In this document: piece after piece, positions 40,991 through 49,951 of the stretch | Layout: every line of letters begins with the position of its first letter | Numbering within the stretch: the first letter of the stretch is position 1 | Origin: Streptomyces sp. NBC_00287 | GTDB taxonomy: Bacteria > Actinomycetota > Actinomycetes > Streptomycetales > Streptomycetaceae | NCBI RefSeq assembly: GCF_036173105.1 | Contig: NZ_CP108053.1 | Coordinates: 9,300,001 to 9,364,000 of the forward strand | DNA length: 64,000 bases | Reading direction: 5' to 3' | Notes under the pieces: model-generated | Seen by the model: the letters and a program-made list of their open reading frames with translations, nothing else | Databases searched by the model: none | What the model was told of the DNA's origin: nothing | Position numbers and translations under genes: made by a program

Positions 40991-41875
40991 TCAGCGGCCT
41001 GCCGCCACCTGCCGTACCACTGCCAGTGCCTCGCGCACGGCCGCCGGGATGTCCGTGACGGGGAAGCGCGCCTGGCGCACGACGCGTTCGCGGTCCACCA
41101 CGAGCACTGCCCGTTTCAGTCGCAGTGCCTGCCCGGCGCGGAAGACCGGTAGCCGCAGAGCGGCGGCGAGGCGCAGGTCGACGTCGGAGAGCAGGGTGAA
41201 GGGGATGCCCTCCTCGACTGCGAACATCCGCTGTTCGTCGGGGCGTTGTGTGCTCACGCCGCGCACCTCGGCGCCCGCCGCGCGGAAGTCGTCGTACACG
41301 TCGCGGAACAGCCGGTTTTCCAGCGTGCAGCCGATGGTGCCCGGGATGTCGGCCCAGCCCTCCGGCAATGGGCTGGGGCGACCGGTCGCCGGGTAGCAGA
41401 ACAGGACAGTGGCCACAGTCTCGGCCACCGGGTCCAGCGGCTCACCGTCCCGGTGCCCCGGCAGTTCGAGGTGCGGCAGGCGTTCGCCCTCCAGGCCCGC
41501 CACCCGCCGCGCCTCCGCACTCTCCTCGTCGGCCGTGCCGCTCAGCGTGCCGTCGCCGAGCAGCCAGCGGTCCGCCCAGTCCTGCATTGACAGCAGCACG
41601 GGCAGCAGCCCCCGCCCGCGCTCGGTCAGCCGGTACTCGTAGCGCACCGGGCCGCTCTGGTACGGCACCTTCTCCAAGACCTCCGCCTCCACCAGGTGGG
41701 CAAGGCGCTCGGCCAGCACCTTGCGGGAGATCCCCAGCTCCTCCTGCAGCGCGTCGAACCGGTGGTGCCCGCGCGCGGTCTCCCGCACCAGGAGCAGGCT
41801 CCACCAGTCGCCGACCACTGCCGCCGCCTGCGCGATCGCACAGGCGGCGTCCCGCTCGGGCACCGACCTGACCAT
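40991..41875 (-). CDS. HxlR-type regulator fused to a peroxiredoxin (AhpC/TSA-like) domain
   Basis: 294 residues from ATG at 41875; upstream codons in frame lack homology. Residues 1-105 form an HxlR winged helix (CAIAQAAAVVGDWWSLLLVR, then LGISRKVLAERLAHLVEAEV, then YEYRLTERGRGLLPVLLSMQ). Residues about 130-290 form a thioredoxin-fold peroxiredoxin domain with ATVLFCYPATG, the peroxidatic-cysteine position in TIGCTLENRLFRDVYDDF, and VSTQRPDEQRMFAVEEGIPF. Fusing a redox domain to the DNA-binding domain suggests a peroxide or thiol sensor. It is divergent from the MFS exporter at 42005, its probable target, with an inverted repeat between them. Confidence 0.88.
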   Translation of the reverse strand: MVRSVPERDAACAIAQAAAVVGDWWSLLLVRETARGHHRFDALQEELGISRKVLAERLAHLVEAEVLEKVPYQSGPVRYEYRLTERGRGLLPVLLSMQDWADRWLLGDGTLSGTADEESAEARRVAGLEGERLPHLELPGHRDGEPLDPVAETVATVLFCYPATGRPSPLPEGWADIPGTIGCTLENRLFRDVYDDFRAAGAEVRGVSTQRPDEQRMFAVEEGIPFTLLSDVDLRLAAALRLPVFRAGQALRLKRAVLVVDRERVVRQARFPVTDIPAAVREALAVVRQVAAGR

Positions 41876-41935
41876 GCGGCTCCTGTCTTGCGAATGCGGC
41901 GTTCCGTCGTGGAAACCATCTTGCGCCATCCAGTC

Positions 41936-41952
41936 AGTTCCGGATAGGAACT
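41936..41952. promoter_or_regulatory. Inverted repeat, candidate HxlR operator
   Basis: AGTTCC and its complement GGAACT are spaced by five bases in the intergenic region between the regulator and the exporter. A further half-site AAGTTCC follows near 41969. Confidence 0.5.
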
Positions 41953-42004
41953 CAATCACAACAAGTAAGTTCCCATTAGAGACTCACTGGAGGTGGAGCC
42001 TCGC

Positions 42005-43261
42005 ATGAGCGAGACACCGACGATCCCGGAGCACGATCGCCGCAGCGCTCACCACGAGACGTCGCCCCCGGCCGTCTTCTGGCGCTACTGGGCCGCCGCC
42101 ACCGTCAGTAATGCGGGCACCGCCGTCACCGCCCTCGCTCTGCCCCTGATCGCCCTTACGGTCCTCGACGCCACCGCGCTCCAGGCCACCCTGCTCGCCG
42201 CCGCCGGACAGATCTCCTGGCTGCTGCTCAGCCTCCCGGCCGGAGTGATCGCCCAGCGGGTCCCGCTCCGCCGCCTCCAGGTCACCCTCGATCTCGTACG
42301 GTTCGCTGCCGTCGGATCCCTCCCGCTCGCCTGGTGGCTCGACCGGCTCAGCTACCCGCACCTGTTGCTCGCCGCACTCGTCACCGGCGCCGCGACCGTA
42401 CTCTTCGACATCGGCAACTCGACCTTTCTGCCCGCCATCGTCCCCGCCCGGCAGCTCACCGCCCGCAACAGCCTGATGTCCGGCACACACGCCGTCACCG
42501 AGACCGCAGGACCCTCCGGGGGCGGCCTCCTCGTGCACGCCGCAGGCCCGGTCGGCGCGCTCCTCGTGGACACGGCCAGCTACCTGCTCTCCGCCGGGCT
42601 GCTGCGTACCCTCCCCGAGCGCCGCCCCGCCGCCCGTACCGGCGAGGGCACCCTGCGGCTGATACGCGAGGGCTGGACGTACGTGACGCGGCACCCCGTG
42701 ATGCTGCCCTGCATGCTGTGGGCCACCGCCACCAACTTCGTGTGCGCCGCCCTGGTTGCCCTGACACCCCTCTACCTGGTCCGCGAGGCCGGCCTTACGC
42801 CCGTACAACTCGGCCTGGTGCTCGCCATGGACGGAATCGGCGCGCTCGCCGGATCCGCCGTGGCGGTCCGGCTGACCCGGCGGTTCGGCACCGCCCGGGG
42901 GCTCGTCGGGACCACGCTGGCCGGCGGCGCTGCCGCCCTGCTCGCCCCGCTGACCACGTCCGCAGCCGATGCGTACTGGTTCGCCCTGGGCAACGCCGGC
43001 TTCGCCTTCGGCGTCGTCATCGGCTCGATCGCCACCCGCACCCACCGCCAGACCGAGTCCCCGCCCGAGCTCCTCTCCCGTGTCATGGCCACCGTCCGCT
43101 TCGTCTCTTGGGGCGCCCAGCCGCTCGGCGCCCTCACCGCCGGCCTGCTCGCCACGTACGCGGGGACGCACGCGGCCCTGTGGACGGTGTGCACGGCCGC
43201 GCTCCTGCCGCCGCTGTACCTGCTCGCGGTCCCGGTGGGCCGCCGGCGGGACTTCGTCTGA
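42005..43261 (+). CDS. MFS transporter, 12 TM, drug/metabolite exporter type
   Basis: 418 residues; the ATG at 42005 lies about ten bases after GGAGGTGG. TM1 starts VFWRYWAAATVSNAGTAVTA. The loop after TM2 carries RVPLRRLQVTLDL instead of a canonical motif A, as in the DHA3/MFS_3 (enterobactin-exporter-like) group. The middle contains GNSTFLPAIVPARQLTARNS, typical of that group (N..DF..A..P). It is likely an exporter of a small molecule, driven by the proton gradient and controlled by the divergent HxlR-peroxiredoxin protein. The C-terminus ends in a short basic tail. Confidence 0.88.
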   Translation: MSETPTIPEHDRRSAHHETSPPAVFWRYWAAATVSNAGTAVTALALPLIALTVLDATALQATLLAAAGQISWLLLSLPAGVIAQRVPLRRLQVTLDLVRFAAVGSLPLAWWLDRLSYPHLLLAALVTGAATVLFDIGNSTFLPAIVPARQLTARNSLMSGTHAVTETAGPSGGGLLVHAAGPVGALLVDTASYLLSAGLLRTLPERRPAARTGEGTLRLIREGWTYVTRHPVMLPCMLWATATNFVCAALVALTPLYLVREAGLTPVQLGLVLAMDGIGALAGSAVAVRLTRRFGTARGLVGTTLAGGAAALLAPLTTSAADAYWFALGNAGFAFGVVIGSIATRTHRQTESPPELLSRVMATVRFVSWGAQPLGALTAGLLATYAGTHAALWTVCTAALLPPLYLLAVPVGRRRDFV

Positions 43262-43571
43262 GGCAGCCTGGTAGTTGAATGTAATGATTCGTGAGGGAGC
43301 AGGCTGGTCAGGACGGCCCGCGCAGGTGCCGGCCGTTGCAGGACAGTGGGCGGTTGGTGGTGAGGCCGCTGCTGGTGCCGACGCTCTTACGGTCACGAGC
43401 GGTGCGGTCACGTGCGCCTTCGGGGCCGTCGCGGTAGGCCTTCTGTTGTGAAGCGAGAGGGCTCAGCACCGCACCGGGCACCACCGCTCCTGTCACGGCT
43501 CTTGATGGACCGTCAGTTCTGCTGATGAGATCTCCGGCACCAGCCGATCCGACCCTGCCGGAGGTCCGCCT
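43262..43571 (+). other. Intergenic region of about 310 bases
   Basis: Contains no convincing gene. A minus-strand frame (SVGTSSGLTTNRPLSCNGRH) is open but unrecognised. The last 20 bases carry the ribosome-binding site CCGGAGGT for the following GTG. Confidence 0.4.
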
Positions 43572-44993
43572 GTGTACCGACGTCTGTTTGCCGCGCTCGT
43601 CTGCTGTGCCCTGCTCGGAGCCGGTACCGCCGCCCAGGCAAAGACCTCACCCGGTGCCGGCAAGGCCATGGGGACCGTCGGCGCACCGCTCACCGCGGAC
43701 ATCCCCCGGATCACCGACGACCGTGGCCGGGTGCTGACCCTGCGCGGCTGGAACGTCGAGGACAAGGTGCACCGCGGGGAGCAGGCGCTCTCCGCGATCA
43801 CCGAGCGGCACTTCAAAGACCTGCACCGCAACGGCTTCAACTTCGCCCGGCTGCTGGTGTTCTGGGACGACCTGGAGCCCGAGCCCGGCAGGTACAGCGA
43901 GAACTATCTGCGCCGGATCGAACGCATTCTGGACTGGGCGCACAAGTACCGCGTAATGGTGCTGATTGACGCCCATCAGGACGTGTTCGGACCTGCCTTC
44001 AGCCACCGCGGCATCCCCGCCTGGGCGACCAGGACGGATGGGCTGCCGTTCACCCCGCACCCCGAGGACTGGTTCTCCGAGTACTTCGAGCCTGCCGTGC
44101 AGCGGGCGTTCACGCACCTCTACGAGGACGCCGACCTGCAGCGCGCGCAGGCCGACATGTGGCGGGTCCTGGCCGGGCGGTTCGCCCACCACCCGGCCCT
44201 GCTCGGCTACGACCTGATCAACGAACCCATGGGTGAACTGCGCCCAGGCGAGGACCTGTTGACTGCGGCCGCCCGGATCGAGGCCGAGCAGATCACCCCC
44301 ATGTACAACCGGCTGGCCGATGCGGTCCGGTCCGTCGACCAGGACTCCTGGATCTTCTTCGAGCCCACCCCGATCGTGGGCGAGGGTGTGCCGACCGCGC
44401 TCGGCCGCATCGACGACCCGAAGTCGGTGTACGCCCCGCACCTCTACAACACGGCGATGGAGGCCGGAGCCGACTACGACCCGGCGGCGGGCTGGATCGA
44501 GGCCTACGAGGCGGCCGTCACCGTCTACCCCCGGCAGTACGGCGTGCCCGTGGTCGTGGGGGAGTGGGGGCCGCTCAACAACGAGCTGCCCAACACGGGC
44601 CGCTTCTACCGCGACACGCTCGTCTCCCTGGGCCGCTACACCTCCGGATGGGCGGGTTACGTCTGGTGCTACGGCGGCGGCTACTGCGCCCTGGACGACA
44701 CGGGTGCACTGCGGCCCAACAAGGACCGCACCGCCGCCCCTTACGCCGCAGCCGTCGCAGGCACGGTCACCGCCGAGAGCCACACCCCCGAGACCAGCAC
44801 CTACCGCCTCCTCTACCGCGCCGGCCACGGCGTCACCGAGATCCGCGTACCGGCCCATCCCGGCGGCTGGCGCATCTCCATCACGGGGCCCGCTGCAACA
44901 CCCACCCCCGTCCTGCCGGCCGACCGCGCGGCCACCGCCCGCGTCCCCGCCCGCCCGGGCGCCGAGGTGACGGTGGTGGTCACACCGCGCTGA
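43572..44993 (+). CDS. Secreted glycoside hydrolase family 5, endoglycoceramidase-like
   Basis: 473 residues from a GTG preceded by CCGGAGGT. Sec signal peptide YRRLFAALVCCALLGAGTAA ends at AQA. The GH5 barrel starts TLRGWNVEDKV and has RLLVFWDDLEPEPGRYSENY, DAHQDVFGPAF, the acid/base glutamate in GYDLINEPMGE and the nucleophile glutamate in VVVGEWGPLNN. The C-terminal 80 residues form a small beta domain (EIRVPAHPGGWRISITGPAA), as in endoglycoceramidases. It should cleave the glycan-ceramide bond of glycosphingolipids or a related beta-glucoside outside the cell. No partner genes are adjacent. Confidence 0.9.
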   Translation: MYRRLFAALVCCALLGAGTAAQAKTSPGAGKAMGTVGAPLTADIPRITDDRGRVLTLRGWNVEDKVHRGEQALSAITERHFKDLHRNGFNFARLLVFWDDLEPEPGRYSENYLRRIERILDWAHKYRVMVLIDAHQDVFGPAFSHRGIPAWATRTDGLPFTPHPEDWFSEYFEPAVQRAFTHLYEDADLQRAQADMWRVLAGRFAHHPALLGYDLINEPMGELRPGEDLLTAAARIEAEQITPMYNRLADAVRSVDQDSWIFFEPTPIVGEGVPTALGRIDDPKSVYAPHLYNTAMEAGADYDPAAGWIEAYEAAVTVYPRQYGVPVVVGEWGPLNNELPNTGRFYRDTLVSLGRYTSGWAGYVWCYGGGYCALDDTGALRPNKDRTAAPYAAAVAGTVTAESHTPETSTYRLLYRAGHGVTEIRVPAHPGGWRISITGPAATPTPVLPADRAATARVPARPGAEVTVVVTPR

Positions 44994-45038
44994 CCCGACG
45001 TTCGGCCATGCGACGCCGGGACGAAAGCCTTCCTCAGG

Positions 45039-45404
45039 GTGGTGTCGACTGCGTGGCGGCTGACGTTGGAGCGTTCGCCCCTGATCAGGCTGGGTGATGC
45101 CGAACTGGCCGAGGCTCTGTATGCGCAGCCGGCCCTGCGGGTGTTTTTCCCGTGGCCGTCGCACGGCCAGTTCAGCCTGCTGAGCAGTACCGCGGATCCG
45201 TTCCACGAGGAGGTTCCGCGGGTGGTTCCGACGGTAGATGGGCTGTGGAACGTGGTCACGCCGTACTCACGGCAGACATCGCAACGTCTGCTCGGTAGCG
45301 GCCTCAGTGCTCGTGAGGCCGCGGCGCTGGTGGCCGCGCATGTCCCGGCGGGCAGCGGCCCAGCCATCGAGGGAGGGTGGCCGGCCGACGGCGGTCTGGC
45401 CTGA
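45039..45404 (+). CDS. DUF6193-like hypothetical protein, 121 aa
   Basis: WRLTLERSPLIRLGDAELAE, then ALYAQPALRVFFPWPSHGQF, then SLLSSTADPFHEEVPRVVPT, then GLWNVVTPYSRQ is the pattern of DUF6193-type Streptomyces proteins, where a helix and a P..R.FFP..SHG strand precede a small sheet. Longer relatives have more sequence in front of this, so the present frame may be 5'-truncated. The last 15 residues run into IS debris. Function unknown. Confidence 0.5.
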   Translation: MVSTAWRLTLERSPLIRLGDAELAEALYAQPALRVFFPWPSHGQFSLLSSTADPFHEEVPRVVPTVDGLWNVVTPYSRQTSQRLLGSGLSAREAAALVAAHVPAGSGPAIEGGWPADGGLA

Positions 45405-45417
45405 CAAGGGTGCCCGC

Positions 45418-45704
45418 GTAGGAGCCGCCAGGACTTGAGGGAGGCGACGGCCTGTTCGACGAGGGCACGGACCTTCGCGTGGGAACGGTTGACCGCCTGC
45501 CGTCCTGTGGACAGGGTCTCCCATCGGCCCCAGCAGGGGACGCGGACCCGGGCCGCCGACTCCGCGGTATCCATTGTCGGCCCAGCAGGGGATGCCAGTC
45601 CCGTCAAGTGCGTCGATGATGCCGTGCTCGACTCGAGGGCGGCTCTTACGTCCGTCGTGTATGGCTGCGGACAGGGCGGGTGAGGTCCACAGCAAAATCG
45701 CCAT
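45418..45704 (-). pseudogene. IS5-family transposase (DDE_Tnp_4) C-terminal remnant
   Basis: Two minus-strand frames combine: RVEHGIIDALDGTGIPCWAD, then NGYRGVGGPG, and after a frameshift VRVPCWGRWETLSTGRQAVN, then RSHAKVRALVEQAVASLKSW, then RLLRGHPCQ. This is the end of the DDE core and the catalytic-glutamate helix. The N-terminal half is absent. Confidence 0.65.
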
Positions 45705-45710
45705 GCTGCG

Positions 45711-45761
45711 CGCTCACCACGATGGCCCGGTCCGCGGGGGACCGGGCCATCGTGGTGAGCG
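45711..45761 (-). terminator. Very long perfect hairpin terminator, 23-bp stem
   Basis: The stem CGCTCACCACGATGGCCCGG continued by TCC pairs without mismatch with 45739-45761 around the five-base loop GCGGG. It lies 13 bases beyond the stop codon of the secreted protein at 45774 (minus strand) and also faces the IS remnant. Confidence 0.8.
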
Positions 45762-45773
45762 GCTGTGCCGGGG

Positions 45774-46616
45774 TCAGCCGGCGATTGCTGCCTTCAGGCT
45801 CGACGTCGTGCCGGTGGGCCGTTTGAAGGTGGCGGTTGCGTAGTACTCGTTGGTGCCGGCGGGGTTGGGTGTGGTCCGGGTCACCGTCGCGGAGTAGGAG
45901 CTCGTCCGCTTGGTGCACGACGGGTCGCAGAGGTTGAGGGTCTTGGACGTGCTGACGCCGTCGATGATGGATCCGATCTTGATCGACTGCGGGATGATGT
46001 AGCCGCCGCTGGCTGGCGTGTAGGTGAGGCGGCTGCGCTCCTGGGGGATGTCGCGGTAGTGGCGTACCTGGTACCGCACGCACACCTTGCCGGCCGCGTA
46101 TGTGGCGCACTTCTCGGCCGCCGTCTGCCACCTGCCCCAGGAGGCGTGGAGGTCCCAACCACTGCCGTTGCTGAACTGGCCCTGTACTTTGTACGGCCCG
46201 GAGTCGAGGGTCTGGACTGGGGACCAGGCGGAGGTCCACGCGGCGGTCTTCATGGTGCAGCCGCCCGTGCAGACCTGGGCGAGAGGCTCGCCGGTGTACC
46301 AGTGATAGGTGGTCGGCTTCATCCCGTAGCCGTTGACGGGGGAGAGGATCACCCTTCCCCGCCAGCCGGTGACCGAGCCGGTGTCGGTGACGCGCTTCTG
46401 CACCTCGGCGCAGATCTGCCCCATCGCAGTGACACCGTCGACGTCGGTGTACGACTTGCAGACCTTGTCCATCGCCTGCCAGGTGGTGGCGGCCGAGGCG
46501 CTGGAGGCGCCGGCGACGGTCCCGGCGCCGACGAGAGCGGCGGTAACGGCGAAGGCCGCCAGGTTCCTTCTGACCCTTCGTGTTGTTGCGGTGATGCGCA
46601 CAGTTCCCCGATTCAT
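45774..46616 (-). CDS. Secreted hypothetical protein, 280 aa
   Basis: Long signal peptide with a twin-arginine-like basic start (TTRRVRRNLAAFAVTAALVG) and cleavage near SSASA. The mature part has paired cysteines (DKVCKSYTD, GQICAEVQKR; AQVCTGGCTMK; EKCATYAAGKVCVRY; NLCDPSCTKR) that suggest at least three disulphides. It contains two similar segments, WTSAWSPVQTLDSGPYKVQG and SSYSATVTRTTPNPAGTNEY, that look like beta-sandwich strands. No catalytic motif is visible. A 23-bp terminator follows. It may be a cell-surface or extracellular structural protein; this is not certain. Confidence 0.75.
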   Translation of the reverse strand: MNRGTVRITATTRRVRRNLAAFAVTAALVGAGTVAGASSASAATTWQAMDKVCKSYTDVDGVTAMGQICAEVQKRVTDTGSVTGWRGRVILSPVNGYGMKPTTYHWYTGEPLAQVCTGGCTMKTAAWTSAWSPVQTLDSGPYKVQGQFSNGSGWDLHASWGRWQTAAEKCATYAAGKVCVRYQVRHYRDIPQERSRLTYTPASGGYIIPQSIKIGSIIDGVSTSKTLNLCDPSCTKRTSSYSATVTRTTPNPAGTNEYYATATFKRPTGTTSSLKAAIAG

Positions 46617-47181
46617 CTCTGTGGTTGCTGAGGCGGCTGTGTGACGACAGCCGACTCGTGTGCCGATTCCTTACCGACGCCTGGTTGGGTCGGATGGGTT
46701 CCATGGGACCGTGGCGCAGCCGGTGTCCCGGGCGTGGCCGGGGCGACTGCAAGTTCCGTGGTGGTGTGGTCAGTTCGGATAGTTGCCGGCTGGGGTGGGC
46801 AGAGGCACAGGCAGGGGCTTCATGATCATTGCGGTCCTGTACAAGCTGGCTCCGGCGGCCGACGGCCGGAACCAGGTCGCGCTGTGAGAGCAACGCCGTA
46901 CCCTCGCCACCTTCTTGGAAGGCTGGGACGTGGCGGGCGGGGGAGCACCGTCGTAGCCCGGCCCGGACGCCTGGCACGGCCCCGGCTGTCGGTGGTGGCT
47001 GGGAGGCCGGAGCCATGGACAGGGACGAGGAACTGCTGCGCGGCCGGATCTACGGCGAGGACCACGATCATCCCCGGCCCGGCCACAAGACCGCCCCCGG
47101 GGGCCACTTCTGACGGACACTCATCTTCCGATCAAGCCCCAGAGGCCACAGGGCTCGTTCCGATGGGGCCAGGGAAGTCGT
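46617..47181 (+). other. About 565 bases without a firm gene
   Basis: Includes a short plus-strand frame at 47015-47113 (MDRDEELLRGRIYGEDHDHP, then RPGHKTAPGGHF) that looks like the beginning of a small acidic protein and stops early. A shorter frame near 46821-46886 reads MIIAVLYKLAPAADGRNQVA. Both may be gene fragments. Confidence 0.35.
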
Positions 47182-47325
47182 TCATAGCCGCACGGGCGGG
47201 TACGAGCAGCCGTGCATGCTGACGGCAGAGGCGGGCGAGGCGCTCACGGTCACAGCGCCGACGGCGAGGGAGGCCATGGCGAGGGAGGCGGCACCCAGGC
47301 GGGTACGTGTCGTGCGGAGAGTCAT
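47182..47325 (-). CDS. Short secreted peptide, probably truncated
   Basis: ATG at 47325 encodes MTLRTTRTRLGAASLAMASL, then AVGAVTVSASPASA, a clear Sec signal peptide, followed by only 13 residues (VSMHGCSYPPVRL). A one-base shift would continue the reading as NDFPGPIGTS, so the gene has probably lost its frame shortly after the signal peptide. Original function unknown. Confidence 0.45.
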   Translation of the reverse strand: MTLRTTRTRLGAASLAMASLAVGAVTVSASPASAVSMHGCSYPPVRL

Positions 47326-47830
47326 GAGTGTGGATTTTTTCCTCAACTCGGTACGTCTTTCCTTGGTGAGCACTGCCACTCCACGCGTCAATTGGCAGGA
47401 GTTTCACTGCCACCTCAAGAGCGACGGCCTCGACCATGGAGCTTAGAGTCGTCGTGGGCTACGGACTTTGTCATTCATGCAGGAAAATTTGTCCGTGGTG
47501 CACCGCTTCAAGTTGACGTCGCATCAGGTGAGGGGCCCGTGTGTGCCCGTCGAAGCCGCTGCGCAGCGAGAGAGCATCCCGCCAAAGTGATGTCGGGAAC
47601 CGTCCGTGTCGAGTGGTGGCTTGTGGGGGAACGGGCAGAGGTATTGTCAGGCCGGCTCTGTGACCGATGCAGACGAGGGTCTGCCTCATGAGCCCGGTCC
47701 TGGCCAACGCCGCTCACGCGACGACTCTGCTGCGAGCCCTGCTTGTGCTGACCCGCCTGGAAATCAGCCGCTGACAGATCCCGACGCGCCTGCCGCCCCA
47801 GCCCAGACGAACACCCCCGGCACCACCTCC
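47326..47830 (+). other. About 500 bases without a recognised gene
   Basis: Open frames occur on both strands but none gives a family-like sequence. The first part is the AT-richer leader of the truncated secreted peptide. Confidence 0.35.
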
Positions 47831-47839
47831 GTCAGCCAT

Positions 47840-48055
47840 CGGATGATGTGGTGCTGCCGGAGTTGTACCAGCAGATCGTCGAGGTGGTGAGGACGACAGG
47901 GGGGTCGGGGCTGCGGGCGGTCGGTGTGTACGGCGTTGGACACAGGGGTGCTGCCGAAGCATGTCGAGGGCATGCGGGGGAAGTTGAATCGACTGGTCGA
48001 GCGGGGGAGGCGTGGCTGGCTGCTCGGCCAGCGCAATCCGTCTGCACGGTGACCT
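47840..48055 (+). pseudogene. Remnant of an IS-associated winged-helix accessory protein
   Basis: VLPELYQQIVEVVRTTGG, then in a shifted frame VCTALDTGVLPKHVEGMRGK, then LNRLVERG. This matches the winged-helix part of the small proteins that accompany IS5-type elements (compare the gene at 19281). The reading frame changes at least once and no transposase is adjacent. Confidence 0.4.
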
Positions 48056-48149
48056 CCAACTTCGCCAGGGCCTATTGCCTCCGGGAGCCGCCGTGTCCAC
48101 CGCCCTCCTGCTGCACCACCACGTCGTCGGACCGGTGGACGCTCCGCCC

Positions 48150-49092
48150 CTGATCCTCGGCCCGTCCCTGGGCACGGGAGGGCAGGGACAGCACGTCGTA
48201 CCAGTCGCCGCCGATCTCCGCACCGTCGCCCGCCGGAAGGTAGGCGCCGGCGGTCTCGGCGGCCGCGGTGTCGGTCCGGAGGGAGCAGCCGTTGCTGCAG
48301 GGCGACAGCCGCGCGGTGCTCCCGTGTGTAGCGGCGGGCGTTGTCGATGGCGAGAGCGGCCCGTGAAGCGATCTCGGTCAGGAGGTCCGCGTCTTCCCGG
48401 GTGAACGGATCGGGCCGGTCGATGTGCCAGACCGTCACGTCGCCGAGCAGGAAGCCGCGGGCCCACAGCGGTGCCAGCATCACCGAATGGAAGGACTTCG
48501 GGAGGAGGCGCTCGGCCAGCTGCGGATCGCCGAGCCTGGCGATGAGCTCGTCACGGCCGACAACGACAGTCCTGCCCTGCTGGAGGTTACGCAGCAGCGG
48601 GGAGTCGGGGACGGGGGGAATCGGGTCACCCGGGTCGATGCCGGCCACCGGCCCTCCGGAGGCCGGGGCCACCGCGGCGTGCCGCAGATGAAGATCGCCT
48701 CCCAGCCCCCTCGGCGGGTCGGCGCCGTCGAACACGGCCTGCGCGAGCTCCACTCCCGCGAGATCTCCGAGGGCGGGCACGAGCAGGTCCGCCAGATCCT
48801 TTGCGGTGCGTCTGACGTCGAGGGAGCTCCCGAAGCGGGCGGCCGCCTCCTGGGCCAGGTTCAGGCGCCGTCGAGCCCGCAACTGCTCGGTCGTGTCCAT
48901 GAACACCACCGCGACACCCGTGGGGCGCCCCCGAGGGTCCTCCAGCCGGAAGGCGGACAGCGACAGGCCCCACTGCCGTGTGGGGTCCTCCCGCAGACGC
49001 AGCCACTGCTCGCTGAGGATCACCGGTGCGCCCGCTTCCAGGACCTGGCGCAGTGCCGACTCGATGTCCTCGGCGTCCTCGGCGGACACCAC
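48150..49092 (-). pseudogene. RsbU-type regulator (PAS and GAF domains) with the phosphatase domain lost
   Basis: The frame from 49092 starts inside a PAS domain (GAPVILSEQWLRLREDPTRQ, then FRLEDPRGRPTGVAVVFMDT). It then carries a full GAF domain (ARFGSSLDVRRTAKDLADLL, then RGFLLGDVTVWHIDRPDPFT, then EIASRAALAIDNARRY). The linker to PP2C reads AVALQQRLLPP, after which a one-base shift is needed to reach the phosphatase start ETAGAYLPAGDGAEIGGDWY, then DVLSLPS. The rest of the PP2C domain is missing. Such proteins dephosphorylate STAS anti-anti-sigma factors to activate SigB-like factors. This copy cannot. Confidence 0.75.
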
Positions 49093-49351
49093 GTCACTCA
49101 GTCGACAGAGACGCCACCGACGACGAGTGATGCGGCAGTGCCGTACGGCATCATCGGCGCCCCGGAAGAGGCTCCGGGAGTCGTCTCTCTCCGGACGGGG
49201 TCGTGACGGCTTCGCGGAGCCGCTCGGCCTGTGGGCGGGTGTCGCTGGGGGGAGGCTGGCGGTGTGTCGTCAGGGTGATGGCGACCAGGGAGATAAGAGA
49301 GGGGTCTTCAACTGCTGGCCGTCGAAGTCGGGTAGGTGAGCGTAACCATGA

Positions 49352-49951
49352 ATGAGTGAGTGTCGTTGTCAGAGCGTGAATTTGACGGAGTGGGCGAGGA
49401 CGCAGGGCGTGCATCCGCAGACCGCGTATCGCTGGTTCCGTGAGGGGACGTTGCCGGTACCGGCTCAGCGGGTCGGGCCGCGCACGATCCTCGTGAACAT
49501 CGACGCCAGCGCGGCCGCGGAAGTCGTGGGCGGTCTGGGCCTGTATGCCCGCGTGTCCTCCCACGACCAGGAGGAAGACCTGGAACGCCAGGTGGCGCGG
49601 CTGGCCCGTTGGGCAGCCACCACGGGCGGCCGTGTGGTGCGCGTGGAGTCTGAGACCGGCTCCGGGATGAACGGTTGCCGGTCGAAGGCGAAGCGGCTGC
49701 TCGCCGATCCTGCGGTGACCACGGTGGTGGTGGAGCATAAAGACCGGCTCGGGCGGATGAACGTCGAGTTGGTCGAAGCGGCCCTGTCTGCGACCGGCCG
49801 CCGCCTGGTGGTGCTGGACGACGGTGAGGTCGAGGACGACTTGGTACGGGACATGGTGGAGGTTCTGACGTCGTTCTGTGCCCGCCTGTACGGTCGCCGC
49901 TCGGCGAAGAGCCGTGCCCACAAGGCGCTTCAGGCCGCCGAGCATGGATGA
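49352..49951 (+). CDS. IS607-family serine recombinase TnpA
   Basis: 199 residues. The N-terminal MerR-like helix-turn-helix (VNLTEWARTQGVHPQTAYRW, then FREGTLPVPAQRVG) is followed by a small serine-recombinase domain with the catalytic serine in LYARVSSHDQEEDLERQVAR. It continues ETGSGMNGCRSKAKRLLADP and VVVEHKDRLGRMNVELVEAA. It catalyses excision and insertion of the element through a circular intermediate. The start may be the ATG at 49352 or a GTG eight codons later. The stop overlaps the start of tnpB. Confidence 0.92.
   Translation: MSECRCQSVNLTEWARTQGVHPQTAYRWFREGTLPVPAQRVGPRTILVNIDASAAAEVVGGLGLYARVSSHDQEEDLERQVARLARWAATTGGRVVRVESETGSGMNGCRSKAKRLLADPAVTTVVVEHKDRLGRMNVELVEAALSATGRRLVVLDDGEVEDDLVRDMVEVLTSFCARLYGRRSAKSRAHKALQAAEHG

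Noticed and set aside
43647..45206. 519-codon minus-strand frame opposite the GH5 gene
   Set aside because: Antisense shadow of the glycosidase; valine/glycine/arginine-rich without motifs.
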